Shown piece by piece: positions 22,608-29,922 of a stretch of 33,442 nt of DNA. Under the pieces are notes generated by a model, which saw only the letters and a program-made list of their open reading frames with translations, had not been told where the DNA came from and searched no databases. Location: positions 1-33,442 of the forward strand of contig JAFUMV010000097.1 of the NCBI GenBank assembly GCA_017482485.1, read 5' to 3'. Position 1 is the stretch's first letter; each line of letters starts with the position of its first letter. Origin of the DNA: Lachnospiraceae bacterium (GTDB lineage: Bacteria; Bacillota; Clostridia; Lachnospirales; Lachnospiraceae). A program made the translations under genes and the position numbers.

Positions 22608-24331
22608 CTTATCTCACTTTCCTTTTTCCGAAACCCGGATTCCATATTTTCTCCATCCCGCAGTTCGATATCCTGCACAATGGGGGATGAGGGAAACTTG
22701 TCATATCCGATCTGTCCGCGTTCTTTCGGCACATAGATCGTCACGCCGTCCACTTCATAGGTTTCGGCTTCGAAGGTACCGTAATCCTGCTGCCATACAT
22801 AGTAAGGCTCCTTTCCAAATTCCAGCACCATATTAACTAGATTATACCCCCTGTAACACAAAAATGCTACCAATATCACGCCAAACAGCCAAAAACCTTT
22901 CTGTTTCCTGCGCAGCCGATATTCTGCATTTTGAGCCGGCACATCCTTTGCAGAAAAAAATTTCAGATAAAGGATGCCGAAAGTCACCAACGGCAGGCAA
23001 AGCACATAAAAATATCCGTAACGCACCAGCGGCGCGCCGAACTGCCAGAACAGAAAGCCCGAAAGAGCAGCCGTCTGCAAAACCATAAAGGGCAGCGCCT
23101 CCTGTTTGCCACGCAGAGTCCGCAGCGCCGAAATTGCCATCAGCACAATCCCTGTGGGCACCGCCAGCCAGCCCGTCAGCACAAGCACTCTGTCCAGAGC
23201 GTTCTGAACGGACAGCCAGTTGGGAAACCACTGCATAAACGGCCGATCCTTCTGATATACATCGAATATTTCCTTGGCATATACCTGAATTTCCGCGGCA
23301 TCGCTGTCCGCATAGCCTTTGGATATCTTCCAGTCCACATCAAAAATATCAAAAAAAGTGAAAGGATAAAACAGCCAGCCGGAAATGATCACGTTGCGGG
23401 CAAGATACGGAAAAGCGATGATCACGCCCAGGGCCAGGTATCCGCCGATCTGCGCCCACTTTTTCTCCTTCAGCAGCATAACGGCAGGATACAGCACCAG
23501 CACCAGAAGCGCTGCCGAAGACAGCTTCACGGTAGCAGCATAAACCAGATATTCGGATAATAACGCATAGGGCAGGATCCGTTTTTCCTTCTGCTCCAAA
23601 AGCTCGATCCAGGTCATCACCACAAAAAACAGAATCAGTATGGCAAAATAATCCGAGGCCGGGGAGACCAGCTCCCGGAAAACCGCTACCAGATAAAAGA
23701 TGCACCCGATATACAGAAAATCCGACAGTCTGACACGTTTTCTCGCGGGCAGATCCATCAGCGCAGTACACTTCACCGCACACACAAGGGCAAAAAATCC
23801 CGCCACACAGTGCATGGGATATTTCGTCAGTCCGCAGCCCCCAAAAAAGGCACACAGCGCAAAAGCTGCACTGTTATACCCGAATCTGCTGTGCAGATTC
23901 GCAAGCCCCGGCACCACGCCATACTCTTCAATCCATCGAATGCTCTGGGCATGATAAAGCCCGGTATCATAGTGCATATAGCCTCTCGAAGAGCCATAGG
24001 CAAACAGCAAAAAAAGGGCCGCCCACACCAGCATCTGTAACGGACGCCATTGCTTTTTCTTTTCTTTCAGAAACTGAAGCATATCCCTGCGCAGCAGAAC
24101 CGCTGCCGCGACAGCTGCCAAAAGCATCAGCAGATTGGCCCACAGACCCACGCCGTCAAACAGACTGTAATACTGGGCAAATACATCGATCACCAGCATT
24201 CCCGCCATCATGCAGGAGGTCACATGACGCACCCGATAGCCGCCCTTTTTTTCAAAAGGAACCAGCACTGTAAAACCCGTCACAAAACAAAGGGCCGCCA
24301 TGTAGCACCATTGTATCAAAATCATGAGCAT
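22604..24331 (-). CDS. LIC_10190-type multi-span membrane protein, probable GT-C glycosyltransferase
   Basis: About 575 residues with some 12 to 13 hydrophobic spans. I start it at the ATG at 24331; a TTG two codons earlier and an ATG two codons later are alternatives, and all have a weak ribosome site. A loop with HYDTGLYHAQSIRWIEEYGVVPGLANLHSRFGYN (about 122-155) is the recognisable signature of LIC_10190-type proteins and recalls the acidic first loop of GT-C transferases. The C-terminal part ends outside the last helix with a short soluble domain (about 520-575). GT-C enzymes use polyprenyl-phosphate sugars outside the membrane. Activity here is inferred, and a polymerase role is an alternative. 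It is the first gene of the locus, behind the promoter at 24460-24488. Confidence 0.75.
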   Translation of the reverse strand: MLMILIQWCYMAALCFVTGFTVLVPFEKKGGYRVRHVTSCMMAGMLVIDVFAQYYSLFDGVGLWANLLMLLAAVAAAVLLRRDMLQFLKEKKKQWRPLQMLVWAALFLLFAYGSSRGYMHYDTGLYHAQSIRWIEEYGVVPGLANLHSRFGYNSAAFALCAFFGGCGLTKYPMHCVAGFFALVCAVKCTALMDLPARKRVRLSDFLYIGCIFYLVAVFRELVSPASDYFAILILFFVVMTWIELLEQKEKRILPYALLSEYLVYAATVKLSSAALLVLVLYPAVMLLKEKKWAQIGGYLALGVIIAFPYLARNVIISGWLFYPFTFFDIFDVDWKISKGYADSDAAEIQVYAKEIFDVYQKDRPFMQWFPNWLSVQNALDRVLVLTGWLAVPTGIVLMAISALRTLRGKQEALPFMVLQTAALSGFLFWQFGAPLVRYGYFYVLCLPLVTFGILYLKFFSAKDVPAQNAEYRLRRKQKGFWLFGVILVAFLCYRGYNLVNMVLEFGKEPYYVWQQDYGTFEAETYEVDGVTIYVPKERGQIGYDKFPSSPIVQDIELRDGENMESGFRKKESEIR

Positions 24332-24453
24332 AATCAAATTTCCCGTTCCCGCGCCTTTTCAAAAAACAGCGCGCAATCCAAATTACCGCATCCATGGTCC
24401 CTGCCGTCACAAGTCAGCTGCGGTAAAAATGCAGTCGGCCGGCACCACCGCTT
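24332..24453 (-). promoter_or_regulatory. Leader of the polysaccharide operon with an inverted repeat
   Basis: About 122 bases separate the predicted transcription start from the first ATG. The leader holds a perfect 8-bp inverted repeat, TTACCGCA/TGCGGTAA (24426-24419 with 24390-24383 on the minus strand), with a 28-base loop. No terminator follows it, and no recognisable antiterminator site was identified. Confidence 0.4.
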
Positions 24454-24459
24454 CTGCTC

Positions 24460-24488
24460 ATTTTATCATGATACAGGCCGCTTTTCAA
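24460..24488 (-). promoter_or_regulatory. Sigma-A promoter of the polysaccharide operon
   Basis: The minus strand shows TTGAAA (24488-24483), a 17-base spacer and TAAAAT (24465-24460). It lies 5' of the 13.8-kb gene series that ends at 10539. The full 349-base gap (24332-24680) holds this promoter, repeat copy C and the divergent promoter at 24575-24603. Confidence 0.65.
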
Positions 24489-24540
24489 CCAAAACAGCGG
24501 CGCTCCGATTTCCGCCTCCGATTTCCGTCGGCCCATGTTC

Positions 24541-24625
24541 GTTATTGTTGGCTCCGTTCACGGTAACACCTTACTTGCTTTTTTAAACAGATCAGATTAC
24601 AATCTAACTAGCGTCGGTGAACAGA
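24541..24625. repeat. Dispersed GTTCAC/GTGAAC palindromic repeat, copy C
   Basis: The left arm TTATTGTTGGCTCCGTTCAC and right arm CGTCGGTGAACAG match the two arms of copy A apart from a few bases. The middle is longer and contains the promoter for the DUF6020 gene. Confidence 0.65.
24575..24603 (+). promoter_or_regulatory. Promoter of the DUF6020 gene, inside repeat copy C
   Basis: TTGCTT at 24575-24580, a 17-base spacer and TACAAT at 24598-24603. AGGAGG follows at 24669-24674 before the ATG at 24681. Confidence 0.5.
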
Positions 24626-24680
24626 TGGCCTGTGGGCCCTGTCAATCGACAGTAAATGTTCGTCATAACAGGAGGTTTCC

Positions 24681-26468
24681 ATGAAACTGCTAAACAATAT
24701 CAACCGGCGCATTGCGCCTGTCACCATCTTTCTGCTTCTGCAGGCATGGTTTGCCGCCTTTGCCCTGTCAAATATCGGCAGCTTTTCTTCTTCCGGTATT
24801 TTGTCGTTTCTTCTTTTTGTCATGCTGCTGCTTTGCTTTTATCAGATTCAGGAACTATGTGCCAATCAGGTGCTGCCCAACGGCTTTTTTCCTGCCACCG
24901 GGCTTCTTTCTCTGCTGTTTACCGCCTTTTATGTGGGGGCAGAGCACGGCACGCTGACGGGAAGCTTTGACAGCGGTCTGTTTCGCCTGATTTATCTTGT
25001 CTTTACCGCTGCAGGACTCTACTTTTTGTTCCGGAACGGAGTCAGGCTGCTCATGGTTCTTTTTTCAAAAATTTCCCGCCGGGTAAAGCCCTGCCCGCTT
25101 TCTGTGCGCATGCGGATCCTCATTTTTGCCGGCCTGCTCCTTTGCTGGCTGCCCTGGTTTCTCTATAATTATCCCGGCGTCATGACGCCGGACAGCATCA
25201 GTCAGTTTTCCCAGGCCACCGGTCTGAAAGGCTACAGCAGCCATCATCCGCCCATGCACACTTTGCTGATTCAGCTTTGTTATACTGTCGGCTATGGATT
25301 GACGAAAAATGTGAATGCCGGCATTGCATGCTACACCATCGTCCAGATGCTCCTTCTGGCCGGCACAGAAAGTTTTTGTCTCTCTTTGCTGGCAAAGCAG
25401 GGAATTCCCCGCTTTTTACTGATTACCTGGTTTTGCTTCTGGGGGCTGGTTCCCTATAACGGCATTTTTGCGGTAACCATGTGGAAAGATATTCTGTTCG
25501 CTGCTTTTATGCTGCTGTATGCCATGCAGTTATTTATGCTGCTAAAAACGCCTTCCCTTTCCTTCAAAAAAGATCGAAAGCTGCTTTTGGGCCTGTTTTT
25601 CTCCGGCTGGCTGGTTTGTATGTTCCGTTCCAACGGACTTTATGTTTTCTTATTCCAGCTGCCCTTTGTGCTGTTTATATGCCGAAAAAATCTTCGTCTC
25701 ATGGGTACCGTCCAGATCGCAATTCTTTTGCTTGCACTGCTTGTCAAAGGTCCGGTCTGCAGCGCCTTAAATGTGGAAGAGCCCCACTTTACCGAAACTC
25801 TTTCCATTCCGCTGCAGCAGGTGGCAAGGGTTGTAACCGCGCAAAGAGATCTGACAGAGGAACAAACAGATCTGATCAATCAGGCAGCGGACATCACCCG
25901 GATTCCGGATTACTATAACCCTGTCATTTCAGACCCCATCAAGGCCCTCGTGGTGTATAATGGAGCAGACTATATGGAAAGCCATATGGGCGACTATTTT
26001 CAGCTATGGCTCAGGCTCGGGCTGACCTATCCCGGAGACTATCTGGAAGCCTTCATCGACCAGACAAAAGGCTACTGGTTTCCCGCTCCCGCCACGCTTC
26101 GCACAAACGAAGGCATCTCTCCCAACGAAATCGGTCTGGAATGGCCCAAGATTCTGCGGGGCATGCTGCCGGTAAAAATCAGTGAAATTTTATTAAAGCT
26201 GCCCGATCTTCTGCCCGTCTACGGCATCCTCTGGAGCATCGGCGCCTTCACCTGGGCAGCGCTGTTTTTGATGGTTTTTCACTTTTTATATGGTGACAGA
26301 AAATATCTGGTGCTCTATCTGCCCTTTGTCGGCGTCATACTTACGCTGCTTTTGGCAACTCCGGTGGCATCCGATATCCGCTATGCCTACGCCCTGATTT
26401 TAGGCATGCCATTTCTGCTTTCCGTCACGATTCACTCTGCTGCCGGCGGCACACAATTGACGGAGTGA
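24681..26468 (+). CDS. DUF6020 family membrane protein, probable GT-C fold
   Basis: A 595-residue protein with about 12 to 14 membrane helices. The start at 24681 follows CAGGAGG. The longest non-membrane features are a first-loop-like motif NYPGVMTPDSISQFSQATG (about 164-182) and SSHHPPMHTLLIQ (about 188-200). A W-KDILFA segment and a larger outside loop with LTYPGDYLEAFIDQTKGYWFPAP (about 450) follow. The acidic D-S after a hydrophobic span and the HHPP motif are typical of GT-C proteins, which use polyprenyl-linked sugars. This matches the DUF6020 family of Firmicutes, for which activity is unproven. It is transcribed divergently from the polysaccharide operon. The gene is bracketed by repeat copies C and D, so it may have arrived as a unit. 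Confidence 0.78.
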   Translation: MKLLNNINRRIAPVTIFLLLQAWFAAFALSNIGSFSSSGILSFLLFVMLLLCFYQIQELCANQVLPNGFFPATGLLSLLFTAFYVGAEHGTLTGSFDSGLFRLIYLVFTAAGLYFLFRNGVRLLMVLFSKISRRVKPCPLSVRMRILIFAGLLLCWLPWFLYNYPGVMTPDSISQFSQATGLKGYSSHHPPMHTLLIQLCYTVGYGLTKNVNAGIACYTIVQMLLLAGTESFCLSLLAKQGIPRFLLITWFCFWGLVPYNGIFAVTMWKDILFAAFMLLYAMQLFMLLKTPSLSFKKDRKLLLGLFFSGWLVCMFRSNGLYVFLFQLPFVLFICRKNLRLMGTVQIAILLLALLVKGPVCSALNVEEPHFTETLSIPLQQVARVVTAQRDLTEEQTDLINQAADITRIPDYYNPVISDPIKALVVYNGADYMESHMGDYFQLWLRLGLTYPGDYLEAFIDQTKGYWFPAPATLRTNEGISPNEIGLEWPKILRGMLPVKISEILLKLPDLLPVYGILWSIGAFTWAALFLMVFHFLYGDRKYLVLYLPFVGVILTLLLATPVASDIRYAYALILGMPFLLSVTIHSAAGGTQLTE

Positions 26469-26500
26469 ACAGGAGTTATACTGTTCACAGTAACGAACAG
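26465..26500. repeat. Dispersed GTTCAC/GTGAAC palindromic repeat, copy D
   Basis: A perfect 8-bp inverted repeat, GTGAACAG (26465-26472) and CTGTTCAC (26481-26488), with an 8-base loop, followed by AGTAACGAACAG. The left arm overlaps the DUF6020 stop codon. No T-run follows it, so it is not a standard terminator. Confidence 0.6.
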
Positions 26501-26533
26501 GAATCACAATTTTGAAGCGGCTCTCAAATGTTA

Positions 26534-26562
26534 TTGTATTTTTCTGTAAAAAAGGGTAAAAT
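26534..26562 (+). promoter_or_regulatory. Promoter of the divergent PAP2 gene
   Basis: TTGTAT at 26534-26539, a 17-base spacer and TAAAAT at 26557-26562, ending 36 bases before the ATG at 26599. Confidence 0.6.
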
Positions 26563-26598
26563 GGCTGTAGCATAGAAACATCACATGGGGTTAACATC

Positions 26599-27060
26599 AT
26601 GGAATTTTTAAACGCACTGGTACACAATACTGTTTTCATGGCTGCCGCAACCGGGTGGCTCGTGGCACAGGTTCTTAAAACGCTGATTCATCTTTATTTA
26701 AATGGTAAATTCGATGCAGAACGCCTTGTGGGCAGCGGTGGCATGCCCAGTTCCCACTCCGCAACAGTCTGTGCTCTGGCCACTGCGGCAGGCATTCAAT
26801 ATGGCGGCGGCAGCGCGGAATTTGCGATTTCCGCCATTCTCGCCATCATCGTCATGTACGATGCAAGAGGTGTCCGCCGGGAAACCGGTCTGCAGGCGCA
26901 GGTTTTAAATGAACTCATCGAGTTTTTCCAGAATATGGGCAAGCCCCTTTCCTATGAGGAAAAGCTCAAGGAATTCGTGGGACATACTCCGCTGCAGGTA
27001 ATTGTGGGCGCCATTTTAGGCATCGCCATCGCGGTGTTTTACTGTCTGGTTCTTGGATAA
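26599..27060 (+). CDS. Divergent PAP2 (DUF212) family membrane protein
   Basis: A 153-residue integral membrane protein with about four spans. The family core is GSGGMPSSHSATVCALATAAG (about 49-69), where SSHS holds the PAP2-type His, followed by AIIVMYDARGVRRETGLQAQVLNEL (about 88-112). A separate C-terminal hydrophobic helix ends the protein. PAP2 enzymes remove phosphate from lipid pyrophosphates or lipid phosphates. The DUF212 group is a diverged branch whose activity is less certain; recycling of undecaprenyl pyrophosphate would fit the neighbours. The ribosome site (GGGG) is weak. It has its own promoter and a terminator at 27095-27145. Confidence 0.88.
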   Translation: MEFLNALVHNTVFMAAATGWLVAQVLKTLIHLYLNGKFDAERLVGSGGMPSSHSATVCALATAAGIQYGGGSAEFAISAILAIIVMYDARGVRRETGLQAQVLNELIEFFQNMGKPLSYEEKLKEFVGHTPLQVIVGAILGIAIAVFYCLVLG

Positions 27061-27094
27061 GCTCCGGGATACCAATGCTTCTTTTGAAAATGAA

Positions 27095-27145
27095 AAGGAC
27101 GTGCGGGAATCGCTTTTCACAAGCAGATTGGGCACGTCCCTTTTT
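27095..27145. terminator. Bidirectional rho-independent terminator
   Basis: GGACGTGC (27097-27104) pairs with GCACGTCC (27132-27139) around a 27-base loop; five Ts follow on the plus strand and T-rich sequence follows on the minus strand. It lies between two convergent genes. The loop is long for a terminator. Confidence 0.7.
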
Positions 27146-27146
27146 A

Positions 27147-28820
27147 TTATCTTGTTAATTCATACAAATCGCAATATAAAAGCTCTCTGATTTTCTCAGC
27201 TTTGATCCCTTCTCCCATGGCAGCCTTCGCTGCGTCCAGCGCTTCCTCTACGTCATCTCCCCGGGCTACATAAACGAAAATTCTGTCAGCTGCCGCCAGC
27301 TTTTCCTCTGAAATCGGTGAAAGATCCGCTTTATTCACAAAATAGATTTCATCATACTGCATCAGTTCCAGCGACTCGTCCCAGATCATCCAGGTCAGAT
27401 TTCCGTTATAAAAATGCATCACGGGCACATCATGATTTTCCTGTGCAAATGCAATGTTCCCGGCATCTTCCTCGTATAAAAACAGCACCCTGTCTTCCAG
27501 CAATCCCCTTCCTTCCCCGAAAAGCAGCACTGCAAAAATCCCGGTCAGAATCAGCCCGTTCCATTTCATCGAAAGTCCCGGAAAACATTTCAGAAGTAAA
27601 AGTGCAGCAGCAATCACCGCAAACATCAACAGCAGCCCAAAGACAGGCAGCGGGTACCGGATCGCTTCCTCCGCGTTTAAAAGAGCGGTTTTTGCAACCA
27701 CCAGAAAATATCCTGTTACCGCTGTCCCTGTAATCCACAGAACACGGTCCCGTTCCCAAAAGGTCTGCTGCGCTCCTGCCGTCTTCTTCACCCGCTTCAG
27801 GCTCCATGCCGTAATCCCAAGCAGCACAATTACCAGCAGCAAAAACGGCAGCATGGAACCAAACACATACTCATTTAACAATCCTGAAAAAAACTGCACT
27901 CTGCCTGCGGTATTTTCCACATTGAAAAATTCCCCCAGGGCCTCTGTGCCGCGATATCCCCTGAAAATATGTCCCAGGCAGGCAGGATAACTGATGACAG
28001 CTGCAGCCATTGCACCAACCACCGCTGCTCCATAGGAAATGCAGTCCTTCCATTTCTGCCTCCAGCTCTTTTGCTCTGCCTTTTCAAACAACAGATAACA
28101 TTCCATGGCGGCTGCCAGAAAGAACATGTAAACCGCATAATAATAATGGGTCAGAAATCCCAGATAAACCGTCAGCATCATCGCGGCATAAAATTTCCAG
28201 CAGCGCCTGCGGTTTATCAGCGCCTGCACATGCAAAAGCGTCACCGCCAGCACGAAAAACCCCAGAAGCGTATACATCCGCGCCATCATGACACCGCTTA
28301 GTACCGCCGGATTAAATCCGTAAAGCAGACAGACAGCTCCAGTCACAACCGCAGGCAGCTTTGCCCATTTTTCCTTCTCCGAAGCGCCTGAGCAAACACA
28401 GGCTGCGGTTATTTTCCAGGTCAGAAGCGCCAGCACGACCCAGCTGAAAACAAACAGCACAAGATTGAGTCCCAGCGCCGACCATTTGCTGAAATTTCCC
28501 GGCGTCAGAGAGCACACCGCATGGAGCAGAATATAGTAAAAGGGCGGATGCACATCATAGGTCTGCATGCGCACCACCGTCTCAAAGTTAAAGCCTTCCC
28601 CCGGCAATACCTGAAATTCATTTCGGATTTCTTCTCCCGATTTCCATTCCCGATTTGTGGGCACCAGTCCATAGGTCACATTGGAGGAATAATAGGAATA
28701 ATATTCATCATAGTGAAAGCCTGTTTTTTTCATACAAAAACAGAATGCTGCAATCACTTGCAGCATCAGAATGATGATGAAAATCAGGTACACCTTTCTG
28801 TTTTTCTCTGTTTTGGTCAT
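27147..28820 (-). CDS. GT39-like membrane glycosyltransferase
   Basis: A 557-residue protein with about ten to twelve membrane helices. After the first span comes KTGFHYDEYYSYY (about 31-44), the acidic Asp-Glu first-loop motif of GT39/ArnT-type transferases, and then YDVHPPFYYILLHAV (about 86-101), the family's HPP motif. Such GT-C enzymes move a sugar from polyprenyl phosphate to an outside acceptor such as a protein, lipid or glycan. The C-terminus is a soluble domain (about 445-557) without a recognised motif. It follows rfbD by 25 bases with GAGGA as ribosome site, so the two probably share a transcript. The donor is unknown; rhamnose is suggested only by its neighbour. Confidence 0.83.
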   Translation of the reverse strand: MTKTEKNRKVYLIFIIILMLQVIAAFCFCMKKTGFHYDEYYSYYSSNVTYGLVPTNREWKSGEEIRNEFQVLPGEGFNFETVVRMQTYDVHPPFYYILLHAVCSLTPGNFSKWSALGLNLVLFVFSWVVLALLTWKITAACVCSGASEKEKWAKLPAVVTGAVCLLYGFNPAVLSGVMMARMYTLLGFFVLAVTLLHVQALINRRRCWKFYAAMMLTVYLGFLTHYYYAVYMFFLAAAMECYLLFEKAEQKSWRQKWKDCISYGAAVVGAMAAAVISYPACLGHIFRGYRGTEALGEFFNVENTAGRVQFFSGLLNEYVFGSMLPFLLLVIVLLGITAWSLKRVKKTAGAQQTFWERDRVLWITGTAVTGYFLVVAKTALLNAEEAIRYPLPVFGLLLMFAVIAAALLLLKCFPGLSMKWNGLILTGIFAVLLFGEGRGLLEDRVLFLYEEDAGNIAFAQENHDVPVMHFYNGNLTWMIWDESLELMQYDEIYFVNKADLSPISEEKLAAADRIFVYVARGDDVEEALDAAKAAMGEGIKAEKIRELLYCDLYELTR

Positions 28821-28845
28821 AAAAAATCCTCAATATCCGGGATTC

Positions 28846-29694
28846 TTAATATCCCAGTTCTTTCAAATAAAGAGCAATTGCATCATGCCAGTCCGCAAAA
28901 GTAAAGTCTGTGGTCAGACGGAACATGCGGTTGTCCAAAACGGAGTACGCCGGACGCGCTGCAGGCGCTCCGTATTCTTCTGTGGTGATTGCTTCCACCT
29001 GTGTTGTCTTTCCTGCCAGCCGGAATACCTCGCGTGCGAAATCCGCCCAGTTGGTGCTGCCTTCACAGGTTGCATGGAACAGACCGTAATTATCGGAAAA
29101 CAGCACTGCATTGATCGCCTTTGTCAGCTCCAGTGTGCTGGTGGGAGAACCGAACTGATCTCCAACCACGCGAACCTTTTCATTGGTCTCGGAAAGGCGC
29201 AGCATGGTCTTTGCAAAATTCTTGCCGTCTCCGTACAGCCATGCGGTACGCAGTATGAAGTAGCGGTCTGCAAACGCTTTTACAAACTCTTCGCCTGCCA
29301 GCTTTGTGGAACCGTAAGCGCCCTGCGGGTTGGTGGGATCTGTCTCCACATAAGGTCTGGTACCTTTGCCGTCGAATACGTAGTCGGTGGAAATATGCAC
29401 CAGCTTTGCACCGGTCTCTCTTGCAGCAATCGCCAGGTTGCGGGGACCGATGGCATTGATCGCAAAAGCTTTCTCATACTGGCTCTCGCACAGGTCCACT
29501 GCCGTATGTGCCGCACAGTTTATGATCGCGTAGGGCTTTACTTCCTTCGCCAGTTCCATCACAGCATCAATATTGGTGATATCCAGCTCTGCCACATCCG
29601 TATTGACAAAACTGATATCCGACGCGTTCTTATAATATTCATTGACAGCACGGCCAAGCTGACCGTTGCAGCCCGTTACAATAATCTTCTTCAT
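28846..29694 (-). CDS. rfbD: dTDP-4-dehydrorhamnose reductase
   Basis: A 282-residue NADPH-dependent short-chain reductase catalysing the last step of dTDP-L-rhamnose synthesis. The Rossmann nucleotide loop is TGCNGQLGRAV (about 7-17). HISTDYVFDGKG (about 100) and YGSTKLAGEE (about 127-136) carry the Tyr-x3-Lys catalytic pair, with the Thr of STDY before it. The C-terminal part has RPAYSVLDNRMF, typical of RfbD/RmlD. The start at 29694 follows CAGGAGG. The upstream genes rfbA, rfbB and rfbC are not in the window, so the pathway must be completed elsewhere. It heads a two-gene unit with the GT39-like gene. Confidence 0.96.
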   Translation of the reverse strand: MKKIIVTGCNGQLGRAVNEYYKNASDISFVNTDVAELDITNIDAVMELAKEVKPYAIINCAAHTAVDLCESQYEKAFAINAIGPRNLAIAARETGAKLVHISTDYVFDGKGTRPYVETDPTNPQGAYGSTKLAGEEFVKAFADRYFILRTAWLYGDGKNFAKTMLRLSETNEKVRVVGDQFGSPTSTLELTKAINAVLFSDNYGLFHATCEGSTNWADFAREVFRLAGKTTQVEAITTEEYGAPAARPAYSVLDNRMFRLTTDFTFADWHDAIALYLKELGY

Positions 29695-29746
29695 GGAAGC
29701 CTCCTGTTTTTTAATATGCTTATAACTGTTCTGCGCAATTACAGAT

Positions 29747-29796
29747 ATTTTACCATCCTTTGGCGCATTTTACCACATTCTGACGTATTTTCCCCA
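29747..29796. repeat. Short direct repeat of period 20 upstream of rfbD
   Basis: ATTTTACCA occurs at 29747-29755 and 29767-29775, and ATTTTCCCCA at 29787-29796, exactly 20 bases apart, about two helical turns. No clear rfbD promoter was found here, so it may be an operator or an irregular promoter region. Confidence 0.45.
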
Positions 29797-29815
29797 CAAA
29801 AAAAATTTTTATATA

Positions 29816-29844
29816 GTGACAAACTTTTTAAGCTACGTTATAAT
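29816..29844 (+). promoter_or_regulatory. Sigma-A promoter of the DUF3048 lipoprotein gene
   Basis: GTGACA at 29816-29821, a 17-base spacer and a perfect TATAAT at 29839-29844. Confidence 0.75.
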
Positions 29845-29922
29845 CATTATTATGGCGCGGAAAGACCATGTTTCTTTTTCGTGCAGACAATTCGGATAAA
29901 GAAAAGAAAGTGAGGATGTTCC

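Noticed and set aside
26465-26500. Terminator for the DUF6020 gene
   Set aside because: The hairpin is not followed by a T-run and its sequence belongs to the repeat family.
28771-29913. A 380-residue plus-strand frame opposite rfbD
   Set aside because: It is antisense to a clear dTDP-4-dehydrorhamnose reductase and lacks a ribosome site and family resemblance.
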